Of a stretch of 44,296 nucleotides of DNA, positions 27,353 to 35,099 are shown in pieces. Under the pieces are notes generated by a model, which made no database searches, had not been told where the DNA came from, and worked only from the letters and a program-made list of their open reading frames with translations. The stretch comes from Pirellula sp. (GTDB lineage Bacteria > Planctomycetota > Planctomycetia > Pirellulales > Pirellulaceae), in contig JALOQZ010000003.1 in the NCBI GenBank assembly GCA_025459245.1, forward strand, positions 1-44,296. Direction: 5' to 3'. The position numbers and the translations under genes are program-made. Numbering within the stretch: the stretch's first letter is position 1; the number at the start of each line of letters is the position of its first letter.

Positions 27353-27829
27353 ATGGATCGATATGTCGATGTAGCTTTTGATTGTTTGCCCCTACGCAGC
27401 ATCACGAGGCTGGATCCACCGTTGGACGCGTCCCCAGGTTTGGTAGCGAAGTTTCATCGCATCAAAGGGGCTATCCAGCAGCATGGAACGCACAACACCT
27501 ATTATCTGCACAACGCCAAGTGCAGGTTCTTTGTTACCAATGATCCCAATCACGGGATGATTGCGTTCACCTTTGAAGGGGTTTTGTTCACCGATGATCG
27601 CGATGAGTTATCGCGGCATTGCGAGCTTCAAGTCACGTTGGACAAGGAGACATGTCCATGGCTTGAGCAACATGTTGTGAACTGGTTTGCTGAAAGCGTG
27701 AATCATGCGGTGATGGTCGAGTTCAATCGCTTCATCGAAGCGGGGGGCTCTGAGCAGACCAAGGATCGAATGAAGCGTTTAGAGAAGAGCCTGGAGGAGT
27801 CCGGCGGTTTCCTTGGGATGCACTTGTAG
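27353..27829 (+). CDS. Conserved small protein of unknown function
   Basis: The 158-residue product has no signal or membrane segment. Recognisable stretches are 'CRFFVTNDPNHGMIAFTFEG', 'ELQVTLDKETCPWLEQHVV' and the C-terminal 'SGGFLGMHL'. From memory, similar proteins occur across planctomycetes. No enzyme motif is visible. The ATG at 27353 is preferred over upstream in-frame positions that overlap sucA; AGGG lies 7 nt before it. It follows sucA by 28 bp and is probably co-transcribed, but a link to the dehydrogenase is only contextual. Confidence 0.75.
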   Translation: MDRYVDVAFDCLPLRSITRLDPPLDASPGLVAKFHRIKGAIQQHGTHNTYYLHNAKCRFFVTNDPNHGMIAFTFEGVLFTDDRDELSRHCELQVTLDKETCPWLEQHVVNWFAESVNHAVMVEFNRFIEAGGSEQTKDRMKRLEKSLEESGGFLGMHL

Positions 27830-27847
27830 GTCCTATTCGAATGGCAC

Positions 27848-27864
27848 CTAGGCTCGCCGCCTAG
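27848..27864. terminator. Hairpin between convergent genes
   Basis: CTAGGC (27848-27853) pairs with GCCTAG (27859-27864) over a 5-nt loop. It lies between the plus-strand gene ending at 27829 and the minus-strand histidine kinase ending at 27951. There is no T tract, so its role as a bidirectional terminator is tentative. Confidence 0.4.
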
Positions 27865-27950
27865 CTTCATCGTCGAGCTTCATTCTGGATCGCCGCCGAT
27901 GACGATAACCTGTGGATAGGTCCGTTCATCGCAGAGAGATTTCGGGGAGC

Positions 27951-28829
27951 TTACGCGGACGGTACGGATTCGGTCGCGATGGGAATGCGGATGGAGAAAG
28001 CGGTCCCTTTGCCTAAGGTGCTTTCGACGCGAATTCGGCCATTGTGGTTTTCGACGATTTCCTTGCAAACGCTCAGCCCCAGGCCTGTACCGCCCTTTCC
28101 GGTTTCGTCTGGCCCTTTTTTGGTGGTGTAAAAGGGTTCGAAGATCCGTGGTAACTTTTCGGCCGGGATTCCGCTTCCGGAGTCTCGGATGGTTAGCGCG
28201 ACGGAGTTCGATTTCTTATCGACGCTGAGTTTGATGCGAATGGTCCCGTTTTCACCGATGGCTTGTCGAGCATTGGTGAGCAAATTGAGAAGCAATCTCT
28301 GGATTTGGCTCGGGGAGGCCATAACGGCCGGTACTTCATCCAGCTGCTTTTCCACAAAGATGCGGTATTTTTGCATTTCTCGTTCGAGGAGAACGAGGGT
28401 GTCTTCAACGACTTGGCCCAGTTGGCAAAGTTCCATGTCGTTTGAGCGATTGCGCGAGAGACCGAGCACGGTGGAGGTGATCTTTGCGCCGCGATTGGCG
28501 GCATCCAAGATCCTCGTGAATGCTTTTTCACGAGTCGGCTCGTCTTTGTAGCGCAGCCCCATTTTGGCGTAGTTGATGATCGTCATCAGAAGGTTGTTGA
28601 ACTCGTGCGTCGTCGTGCTCGTCAGTTCACCCACGGCGGCCAAGCGTTCGACCTGCATCAATCGAGATTGCAACTCTTCGAGCCATTGGGAGGAAGTTGT
28701 GTCGTTCGAAGGCTCCTCGAGCGCGTGGTTCGACGCACAATTTGCGGGAGTCGAGAGCACGCTTCCTGGACAGTTCGTCCTAGGGGTAGATGTTCTAGCG
28801 GCAGGGGAGGAAAGCTCTTGATTTTGCAT
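27951..28829 (-). CDS. Soluble sensor histidine kinase
   Basis: The 292-residue product has a Ser/Thr/Pro-rich N-terminus, then a dimerisation/H-box helix with His75 in 'THEFNNLLMTI'. The HATPase domain follows: N-box 'LLLNLLTNARQAI', G1 'DSGSGIP', F-box 'RIFEPFYTTKKGP' and G2 'GGTGLGLSVCKE'. It is of the NtrB/atypical HWE-free class by overall layout. There is no membrane segment and no recognisable PAS or GAF sensor, so input must come from a partner or from the N-terminal helix (about 48-65). No response regulator lies next to it. ATG at 28829 is used; no strong ribosome binding site was seen. Confidence 0.88.
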   Translation of the reverse strand: MQNQELSSPAARTSTPRTNCPGSVLSTPANCASNHALEEPSNDTTSSQWLEELQSRLMQVERLAAVGELTSTTTHEFNNLLMTIINYAKMGLRYKDEPTREKAFTRILDAANRGAKITSTVLGLSRNRSNDMELCQLGQVVEDTLVLLEREMQKYRIFVEKQLDEVPAVMASPSQIQRLLLNLLTNARQAIGENGTIRIKLSVDKKSNSVALTIRDSGSGIPAEKLPRIFEPFYTTKKGPDETGKGGTGLGLSVCKEIVENHNGRIRVESTLGKGTAFSIRIPIATESVPSA

Positions 28830-28997
28830 GGGGTTCGCAAAGGAAGAGTAGTCGGTTCGATCTGGCGACGTGCACAGTGAAAGTTTATCGTCCTGGGAGA
28901 AAGAAGACCTGGAGGCTTACTTTGAGCTTTTTGGTCAAACATCGCATGAGATCGATTAGCGAGTTTGGATGCCGAGCGAGCTTGGGAGGTTTGCGGA

Positions 28998-29270
28998 ATG
29001 CAGGGAACGGTAGACAGGCTAGAGCGGGTGCTAGCAATCGCTTTGGAAGAGGGGATTCAAGTGCGACGCGAGTGGCTTCGAGGGGTTCGAGGCGGTCTGG
29101 TCCGAGTGGGGCGTTCCCCCATTCTTTTCGTCGACGATTCCTTGGGAGTCCCAGAACAATGGGATCAAGTTCGTGCCGCATTGGCACAGTTGGACTGGTC
29201 GGAAACGCCGTTTGGGGAGGAAATGGCTCGATTATTGGAGCTTGCATCTCCGTCGGTGCCAGCATTGTGA
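28998..29270 (+). CDS. Conserved small protein of unknown function (90 aa)
   Basis: The product is 90 residues from the ATG at 28998, with GGAGG about 8-9 nt upstream; an extension to 28965 would place that ribosome binding site inside the gene. The pattern 'RLERVLAIALEEGIQVRREW' followed by 'GGLVRVGRSPILFVDDSLG' and 'EQWDQVRAAL' resembles a small conserved bacterial protein found near many unrelated genes (from memory). It has no membrane segment. It is divergent from the histidine kinase and 184 bp upstream of the acyl carrier protein gene. Confidence 0.7.
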   Translation: MQGTVDRLERVLAIALEEGIQVRREWLRGVRGGLVRVGRSPILFVDDSLGVPEQWDQVRAALAQLDWSETPFGEEMARLLELASPSVPAL

Positions 29271-29454
29271 ATACCGACAGCCTGGAGACGCAAAACGAGA
29301 AAAACCAGCATGGGGCTAGCCAACAAACGGCAAAAACGTTATCTAAATGCTTCGATTTTGGCGATAAAGCATAACCTGTTCGCCTTTTCCAACATTCGGG
29401 CCCTGCGTGAAGCGGTGGGCCATATTTCGACCAAAGGTTCGAGGAATCATTGAA

Positions 29455-29841
29455 ATGCCAGTGAGTGAAGAAGTCTTTACCAAAGTCCAGGCCGCGTTGA
29501 CCGATGCGCTCGGAGTCGATGATTCCGATGTCACCGAAAGCGCAACGTTGGTGGGAGATTTGGGAGCTGAATCGATCGACTTCCTCGATATCGTTTTCAA
29601 GCTTGAGAAGGCCTTTGGGATCAAGATCGCGACAGAAGATCTGTTCCCCAAGGATATTCTTACCGACAGTCAATTCGTTCAAGACGGTAAGGTGACGGCA
29701 TCTGGGATTGCTGAGCTCAAGAAGCGAATGGCTTGGGCGGACCTGTCCAAGTTCGAGCAAAACCCTCGCGTTCAAGACTTCGGAAACTTGCTGACCGTCA
29801 GCGATCTTTGCCGATACGTCGAATCCAAAGTAGCAGCGTAA
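29455..29841 (+). CDS. Acyl carrier protein with C-terminal extension
   Basis: The 128-residue product carries an ACP core at about 8-85 with the phosphopantetheine site Ser40 in 'GDLGAESIDFLDIVF'. Typical ACPs have about 80 residues; here some 45 extra residues follow ('KKRMAWADLSKFEQ' onward), ending in 'LTVSDLCRYVESKVAA', which resembles the last ACP helix, so the additional part may be an insertion before it. The ATG at 29455 is chosen, with GAGG 10 nt upstream. It is 9 bp upstream of the hotdog gene and forms a unit with the synthase gene, so it probably carries the acyl chain for them. Confidence 0.85.
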   Translation: MPVSEEVFTKVQAALTDALGVDDSDVTESATLVGDLGAESIDFLDIVFKLEKAFGIKIATEDLFPKDILTDSQFVQDGKVTASGIAELKKRMAWADLSKFEQNPRVQDFGNLLTVSDLCRYVESKVAA

Positions 29842-29850
29842 GTAGAGCCG

Positions 29851-30402
29851 ATGCGTTGGTTTTGGATCGATCGATTTACCGAGTTCGTGCGCGACAAGCG
29901 TGCTTGCGCGATCAAAAATATCTCCTTTGGTGAGGAGCCGCTGGACGATTATCAGCCCGGCCATCCGCATTACCCCCATTCCCTCATGATTGAGGGAATG
30001 GCTCAGACGGGTGGGTTGTTGGTTTCGGAGCCTGGCGGATTCAAGACGAAGACGGTTTTGGCGAAGGTATCGAAGGCGGTGTTTCACCGTTTGGTCGTGC
30101 CTGGCGATCAAATCCATTTCGAAGCGGTGATTCAAGACAAGCAGCCTACCGGTGCCATCATCGCTGGGACGATCCGAATTGGCGGGGAGCTTGTTGCGGA
30201 GCTAGAGCTTTGGTTTGCTTTTCTGGATGAGCGATTCGGGGAATCTGCCCTTTTCCCGCCTGAAGATCTCCTGCGAACACTTCGCATTCTGAAAATGTTC
30301 GACGTTGCTGTCGACCAGAACGGCAATAGAATAGGTCCTCCTGCCCATATGATCGAGGCGGAGAAAGAAGCGGCAAAGACGTTCGCTAAGGTGGCCAACT
30401 GA
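29851..30402 (+). CDS. FabZ-like hotdog protein, catalytic His replaced by Tyr
   Basis: The 183-residue product is a hotdog-fold relative of beta-hydroxyacyl-ACP dehydratases. The signature region reads 'DYQPGHPHYPHSLMIEGMAQ'. Aligned with FabZ GHFPGNPVMPGVLxIEAMAQ, Glu48 is kept, while the position of the catalytic His, 14 residues before it, is Tyr34. Other His residues (38, 40, 43) lie nearby and could substitute. A second block 'VFHRLVVPGDQIHFEAVI' is normal for the fold. The C-terminal ~45 residues are an extension. It is between the ACP and ketoacyl synthase genes, so it acts on, or binds, ACP-linked chains. Dehydratase activity is uncertain. Confidence 0.85.
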   Translation: MRWFWIDRFTEFVRDKRACAIKNISFGEEPLDDYQPGHPHYPHSLMIEGMAQTGGLLVSEPGGFKTKTVLAKVSKAVFHRLVVPGDQIHFEAVIQDKQPTGAIIAGTIRIGGELVAELELWFAFLDERFGESALFPPEDLLRTLRILKMFDVAVDQNGNRIGPPAHMIEAEKEAAKTFAKVAN

Positions 30403-30454
30403 TTGCTTTTGAGCCCCAGCCCGGTTCCTTTCTGCATTTTGGAGTGATAGTTTA

Positions 30455-31738
30455 ATGCGTCGACGCGTTGTCGTTACAGGAATTGGGATGATCAATCCTC
30501 TTGGTCATGACGTGACCACGGTATGGTCCGCCTTGAAAGAGAGCAGAAGCGGGGTCGGCAAGATTTCGTTGTTCGACCCAACGGGGTATCCCACCACCAT
30601 CGCTGCGGAAGTGAAGTCGTGGGATGTAAGTCAGTGCGGAGAGGATCCTGCTCAGTGGAGTCATCGAGGCCGCCATACGCGATTCGCAATCGGAGCGGCG
30701 CATCAAGCGATGAAGCAGTCGGGAATTCTCGACTCGGGGCTCGACCCCACGCGTTTGGGAGTTTACATGGGGGCTGGTGAAGGTAACCAAGACTTTCATA
30801 ACTTCACGACCATGATGGCCGCTGGGGTTCAGAACGGTCCTTTCGATCTCGCCGCATTCCTTCGCAAAGGGCGCGAAGTGCTTGATACCAAAGCGGAATT
30901 GGAGCAAGAGCCGAACATGCCGGCGGCCCATCTGGCTGCGCGTTTCAATGCTCAAGGCCCCAACTCCAACTGCTTGACCGCGTGCGCTGCGAGCAGCCAG
31001 GCGGTTGGCGAGGCTACGGAGTTGATTCGCTGTGGCGATGCGGATGCGATGATCGCAGGAGGGGCGCATAGCATGATTCACCCGTTCGGTCTGACAGGCT
31101 TTAGTTTGCTCACCACGCTTTCTCAACGAAACGATGCACCTGAGCGGGCCTCTCGTCCTTTTGACAAAGAGAGAGATGGGTTTGTCCTTGGAGAGGGGGC
31201 GGCCATCGTCATCCTGGAAGAATACGAGCATGCCCGCAAACGGGGCGCTGAGATTTTTGGCGAGATCTTGGGATACGGAAGCACGGCCGATGCTTACCGA
31301 ATCACAGATATTCATCCGGAGGGACGTGGAGCGATCGGGTGTATGAAGCAAGCGATCGCGGATGCCAAGTTGAATATTGAAGAGATTGGATACGTGAATG
31401 CACACGGAACCAGTACCTCGGTCAACGACCGGACGGAAACGCTTGCTTGCAAGGGTGTGTTTGGTGATTACGCTAGATCCATCCCGGTTTCTAGTACCAA
31501 GAGCATGATGGGGCACCTTATTGCGGCGGCGGGTGTCACGGAGATGATCGTTTGTCTCATGGCCATTCGCGATGGGGTGCTTCCCCCGACGATCAATCAG
31601 GAAACCCCGGATCCCGATTGCGATCTCGATTATGTGCCCAACGTAGCTCGATCGGCGAAAATCAATGTCGCTCTCAACAATAGCTTCGGTTTCGGCGGGC
31701 AAAACGTGACGTTGGCAGTCGGCAAACTTCGGAACTAA
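30455..31738 (+). CDS. fabF: Beta-ketoacyl-ACP synthase II-type enzyme
   Basis: The 427-residue condensing enzyme extends an acyl chain on ACP by decarboxylative addition of malonyl-ACP. The Cys-His-His triad is present: Cys177 in 'LTACAASSQA', His317 in 'NAHGTSTSVND' and His354 in 'MMGHLIAAAG'. The C-terminal 'NNSFGFGGQN' is typical. Compared with usual FabF a variable region around 110-155 ('HNFTTMMAAGVQNGPFDLAA') seems specific to this group. GGAG lies 10 nt before the ATG. It follows the hotdog gene by 52 bp. A role in a dedicated acyl pathway rather than bulk fatty-acid synthesis is suggested by the trio but not shown. Confidence 0.9.
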   Translation: MRRRVVVTGIGMINPLGHDVTTVWSALKESRSGVGKISLFDPTGYPTTIAAEVKSWDVSQCGEDPAQWSHRGRHTRFAIGAAHQAMKQSGILDSGLDPTRLGVYMGAGEGNQDFHNFTTMMAAGVQNGPFDLAAFLRKGREVLDTKAELEQEPNMPAAHLAARFNAQGPNSNCLTACAASSQAVGEATELIRCGDADAMIAGGAHSMIHPFGLTGFSLLTTLSQRNDAPERASRPFDKERDGFVLGEGAAIVILEEYEHARKRGAEIFGEILGYGSTADAYRITDIHPEGRGAIGCMKQAIADAKLNIEEIGYVNAHGTSTSVNDRTETLACKGVFGDYARSIPVSSTKSMMGHLIAAAGVTEMIVCLMAIRDGVLPPTINQETPDPDCDLDYVPNVARSAKINVALNNSFGFGGQNVTLAVGKLRN

Positions 31739-31755
31739 TACGCACTCCAAAACAG

Positions 31756-31770
31756 CTTGGTCGCACCAAG
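31756..31770 (+). other. Short hairpin after fabF
   Basis: CTTGGT (31756-31761) pairs with ACCAAG (31765-31770) over a 3-nt loop, in the 39-bp gap before the next gene. There is no T tract, so it is at most a weak terminator or processing site. Confidence 0.3.
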
Positions 31771-31777
31771 TAAACAC

Positions 31778-32179
31778 ATGTTACCCTTCAACGACGCAAC
31801 CCTCTTGGCTTATATCGAAGAGGCATTGCCGGCCGAGCAAATGGCCGAGCTTGAGAAGCGATTGCGGGAGGATGCCACCGTTCGCGATCGGTTGTCGCAG
31901 CTGGTCGCCCAGCGCGACAACGGCGTTCATTCGATTGGTGATATTTGGAGGCGGCATCGATTGAGCTGTCCTAGTCGAGAAGAGATCGGCAGCTACATCC
32001 TCGGCGCGATGAGCGAGGAACGAAGGGACTATATCCGATTCCATATCGAAGAGATCGGATGCCGATTTTGCCAATCGAATTGGGAGGATCTTTCAGAGAG
32101 CCATCATCAGGAAGCGGTTCGTGCTCGCCGCCGCAAATATTTTCAAAGTAGCGTAGGCCGCATCAAGGCCGAAGGTTAG
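31778..32179 (+). CDS. Anti-sigma-factor-like small protein of planctomycete type
   Basis: The 133-residue product starts at the ATG at 31778; the frame is open a little upstream. The N-terminus 'LLAYIEEALPAEQMAELEKR' resembles the acidic helical start of zinc-finger anti-sigma proteins. The middle 'LSCPSREEIGSYILGAMSEE' and 'YIRFHIEEIGCRFCQSNWED' include a Cys-x-x-Cys pair and His in a ZAS-like order (HxxxxxCxxC). There is no membrane segment, so it would be a soluble regulator. No sigma factor gene is adjacent. It ends 7 bp before the cold-shock gene. Confidence 0.7.
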   Translation: MLPFNDATLLAYIEEALPAEQMAELEKRLREDATVRDRLSQLVAQRDNGVHSIGDIWRRHRLSCPSREEIGSYILGAMSEERRDYIRFHIEEIGCRFCQSNWEDLSESHHQEAVRARRRKYFQSSVGRIKAEG

Positions 32180-32186
32180 GTAGCTC

Positions 32187-32558
32187 ATGCGAGTCGGTAC
32201 CATTGTCAAATTGGTGGAAGATCGAAAGTTCGGATTTATTCGGACCGAGCACTTTCGCGAGGATGTGTTTTTTCACCAATCGACTTTAAAGGGTTTGGTC
32301 TTTCGTCGGTTGCAAGTCGGGCTCGAAGTCGAGTTCGAGATCAATGAAATACTTCGTATGGACGAGCAGAAGCTTGAGGCGACGCTCGTTCAAGCGGCTT
32401 CTCGACCGCTGTCGAAGTCGCTGACCGAGCTACCGATGCGAGAAATGCTCGCTTCTCACCACCCTCGCGCGCGACAAAGAAAACCGACTTGGCGGGAAAA
32501 AAAGGAACCCGCCACTCCGAACGACGATTCTGCACCACCACCTGAAACGTTAGACTAG
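32187..32558 (+). CDS. Cold-shock-domain protein with basic tail
   Basis: The 123-residue product has an N-terminal OB-fold of cold-shock type (1-70): 'GTIVKLVEDRKFGFIRTEHF' and 'EDVFFHQSTLKG' correspond to RNP1 and RNP2 (GFI and VFFH), which bind single-stranded RNA or DNA. The last ~50 residues are a basic, then Pro/acidic disordered tail ('HHPRARQRKPTWREKK'). AGGT sits 7 nt before the ATG. It is 7 bp from the anti-sigma-like gene and surely co-transcribed with it. A repeat element begins right after the stop codon. Confidence 0.85.
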   Translation: MRVGTIVKLVEDRKFGFIRTEHFREDVFFHQSTLKGLVFRRLQVGLEVEFEINEILRMDEQKLEATLVQAASRPLSKSLTELPMREMLASHHPRARQRKPTWREKKEPATPNDDSAPPPETLD

Positions 32559-32559
32559 G

Positions 32560-32624
32560 GGCGTATTCGAAAACTATTAGCCGCTATGGCGCTGGCCGCG
32601 GTTTCTGAGGGTTTCGGATAGGCT
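32560..32624. repeat. Palindromic dispersed element, copy 2
   Basis: This is about 65 bp, similar to 19359-19424 in the same orientation. ATTAGCCGCTATGGCGCTGG and TTTCGGATAGGCT match closely, but the left arm is degenerate (CGTATTCGAAAACTAT), so the palindrome is imperfect. It begins two bases after the cold-shock gene stop codon (TAG, 32556-32558). Confidence 0.8.
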
Positions 32625-32674
32625 CTAATGCCGTCATGGCATTTGTTTCTCACTCGAGCAATCGCATCGGCATA

Positions 32675-33700
32675 ATGGTAAACGTTGGATTGGTTGGTAT
32701 CGGATTCATGGGGTGGATCCATCAACTGGCTTATCGTCGCAGCGACAACGCTAGATTGGCTGCGTTCTGTTCGCGGGATGCAAAGAAGCGAGCGGGAGAT
32801 TGGCGAGGCATCCAAGGCAATTTTGGTCCTCCAGGAGATCAAATTCTTCTCGATGGCATTCAAACCTTCGAGACCTACGACGCGATGCTTCGCGACGCGA
32901 ATATCGATGTTGTCGACATATGCCTGCCACCTCACATGCACGCCGATGCAGCGGTTCAAGCCATTGAGCATGGCAAGGATGTTTTTTGTGAGAAGCCCAT
33001 TGCTCTCACGGCTGCCGATAGTCAGCGGATCATGGAGGCGGCCAATGCGAATGGCCGCATTGTTATGGTCGCTCATGTGCTTCCCTACATGGGTGCTTTT
33101 GCTTTTGCCACGGAAATGGTCCGTAAGGGAACCTACGGACGACCGATCGGTGGTTATTTCAAGCGGGTCATTTCCGACCCGACTTGGATTCCCGACTTCT
33201 ACGATCCAAGTCGTGTTGGCGGCCCGCTTGTTGATTTGCACGTGCATGATCTCCATTGGATTCAGCTTCTCTTCGGCAAACCGAAATCGGTGGAAGCGAT
33301 TGGACGCATGCGAGGAGCTGTGGCTGAGTATGTGCACGTGTTGTATCGCTTCGAAGATCCCAATATCTGCGTCGCTAGTAGCTCGGGAATCGTCGATGCC
33401 CCCGCTCGTCCGTTCACACACGCATTCGAGCTGCACCTTGAGAATGCTGCGCTGCAACATGAGTTCGCCGCGTTCTCCGACACACCCGAAACCATGCCCT
33501 TGAAGATCCTCACGCGCGACGGACAAATTCTCCGTCCCGACCTCCCTGGAGGAGATGAAATCGACGCCTTTGTCGCAGAGATTCGCGACATGGCAGAAAG
33601 CGTTCGGACTCGACAAGTCGCGCCGAGGTTGAGCGGGCAATTGGCCGGCGAAGCGGTCGAGCTGGCTCTCGAAATTCAGTCGCAGCTGGCTAATAAGTAG
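32675..33700 (+). CDS. Gfo/Idh/MocA-family oxidoreductase
   Basis: The product is 341 residues from the ATG at 32675; an ATG at 32636 would add 13 residues overlapping nothing, but the Rossmann strand begins at residue 2 of the shorter form. The dinucleotide motif is GLVGIGFMG (5-13), 'CEKPIAL' (Glu106-Lys107-Pro108) is the family's active-site block, and 'GGPLVDLHVHDLHWIQLLFG' is the conserved C-domain helix with the His pair. It probably oxidises or reduces a sugar or related polyol with NAD(P). The substrate cannot be read from the sequence. No sugar-pathway neighbours are present. Confidence 0.88.
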   Translation: MVNVGLVGIGFMGWIHQLAYRRSDNARLAAFCSRDAKKRAGDWRGIQGNFGPPGDQILLDGIQTFETYDAMLRDANIDVVDICLPPHMHADAAVQAIEHGKDVFCEKPIALTAADSQRIMEAANANGRIVMVAHVLPYMGAFAFATEMVRKGTYGRPIGGYFKRVISDPTWIPDFYDPSRVGGPLVDLHVHDLHWIQLLFGKPKSVEAIGRMRGAVAEYVHVLYRFEDPNICVASSSGIVDAPARPFTHAFELHLENAALQHEFAAFSDTPETMPLKILTRDGQILRPDLPGGDEIDAFVAEIRDMAESVRTRQVAPRLSGQLAGEAVELALEIQSQLANK

Positions 33701-33746
33701 CCAGCTCTAGACTCAGGTCAGCTATCGCAGCGGGAGTCCATGGCGA

Positions 33747-35054
33747 ATGCAACCTTACAAGCATAGCTGGCGAGCGATCGCGATGAGGCTGATCGCTTTG
33801 TTTGCGTTAGTGCACCTTTTTGTTCTTGAAGGGTTCGCTCAAGAGATCCGAAAAACTAGCGAAGGCTTCAACGAGTTGGTAGCTCCGAACATGCGGCTCA
33901 TCACCGATTTGGAGATCGACAGCGAGTTGATGCAATGGCCTGTTTACTTGGAACAAGCGACGGAGCAATGGAAACGAGTCTTTGCGCCCCCTCCGGCAAA
34001 AGTTGGAAGTCTAGCACCAGTGGTCCATTTGGTCGGTGACCGAAGGCGATGGGAACAAAGCGGGCTGCTTTCGCAAGTTCCTCGATTCGAAGATGGTTTT
34101 CAGCTTGGCGACCAACTCTATGTCGTGGAGCAAACGAGTGTGTATTACCGAAGGCTTCTGTTCCTTCACGAAGCAACGCACTGGATCATGTATCGTTGGC
34201 AAGGTGGAGCAGGATCGCCTTGGTTGATGGAGGGAATGGCGGATCTGTTCGGGACACACCGATTCGATCAGGCCAGATTGGTATTGGGATACTATCCTGC
34301 TACGCCAGAGGAGGTGCCGGGCTGGGGCCGGCTAAGACTGATCAAAGAAACGATAGAACAAAAAAGTGCACCCAAGCTTTCGGCGATCGTCGGTTTTCCT
34401 GACATGAAACAGCAGCGCATGGAACGATACTCTTGGAGTTGGGCTGCTTGTACATTCCTGATGCGACATCCCGAGTTGGCGGATGACTTCCAAGCGATCT
34501 ATCGCGGTAACCTCGATTATGGAATGACATCCTCGCAACGATTTTTTCAAGCGATGGAAAGCCAGTGGGGCGGTTTGTCGCTCCGATGGAGATGCTTTGT
34601 CGATGAGCTCGGATTCGGAATGGATGTTCCTCGGTCCTCGCTTCTGCTAAGCGACATCAACCTTTCAGAAATCTCGCAAAAGCAGATTCATTCGTCGGTC
34701 GCAGCGGATCGGGGTTGGCAAGCTGTTTACGGCCCCGTGCCGCCAGGTACCAAGCTGCAGATACAGGCTTCGGGACGTTTTGTGGTGCGGCAGTTGGCAT
34801 CAGGAGCGAACTGGGAGTCCGAGGCGGCGGGAGTCAGCGTGGAGTATCATCGCGGAATGCCGCTGGGCTGCTTGATGGGTGTGTGGGCGGAAGTCGAGGG
34901 GGAGCAACCTTCGGAGCCTTGGATCCCCATCCGGATCGGCAAAGAGGCTTTGCTCGAATCCCCTTCGCGACCTGCTGTGCTGCTCCTGCGAATCAATGAG
35001 CCCGCAGCGGGCTTGGTCGACAACCAAGGCTCCTTGGATATTGCGATCCGATAA
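33747..35054 (+). CDS. Secreted gluzincin metallopeptidase-like protein
   Basis: The 435-residue product has a signal peptide at about residues 13-32 (MRLIALFALVHLFVLEGFAQ). The zinc motif HEATH (141-145) and Glu162 in 'WLMEGMADLFG' give HExxH-17-E, as in peptidase MA/DUF1570-type gluzincins. The C-terminal ~150 residues look like a beta-rich domain ('GWQAVYGPVPPGTKLQIQAS'). Starting at 33747 is supported by GGGAG 10 nt upstream; ATG 33783 directly at the signal peptide is an alternative. It follows the Gfo gene by 46 bp and converges on metG (45 bp). Activity inferred from the motif. Confidence 0.8.
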   Translation: MQPYKHSWRAIAMRLIALFALVHLFVLEGFAQEIRKTSEGFNELVAPNMRLITDLEIDSELMQWPVYLEQATEQWKRVFAPPPAKVGSLAPVVHLVGDRRRWEQSGLLSQVPRFEDGFQLGDQLYVVEQTSVYYRRLLFLHEATHWIMYRWQGGAGSPWLMEGMADLFGTHRFDQARLVLGYYPATPEEVPGWGRLRLIKETIEQKSAPKLSAIVGFPDMKQQRMERYSWSWAACTFLMRHPELADDFQAIYRGNLDYGMTSSQRFFQAMESQWGGLSLRWRCFVDELGFGMDVPRSSLLLSDINLSEISQKQIHSSVAADRGWQAVYGPVPPGTKLQIQASGRFVVRQLASGANWESEAAGVSVEYHRGMPLGCLMGVWAEVEGEQPSEPWIPIRIGKEALLESPSRPAVLLLRINEPAAGLVDNQGSLDIAIR

Positions 35055-35099
35055 GAGAATCGAGCTGTACTGCGCGATTCAGGCGACGGAAGCGATCGG

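Noticed and set aside
28885-30135. Long minus-strand open frame across the 90-aa gene, ACP and hotdog genes
   Set aside because: It is antisense to three supported genes and is low-complexity; typical of high-GC shadow frames.
30452-31777. Long minus-strand open frame antisense to fabF
   Set aside because: It lies wholly over a gene with an intact catalytic triad, and its translation has no recognisable motif and irregular composition.
32555-33640. Minus-strand open frame over the Gfo/Idh/MocA gene
   Set aside because: The plus-strand product has clear family motifs, so the antisense frame is a shadow.
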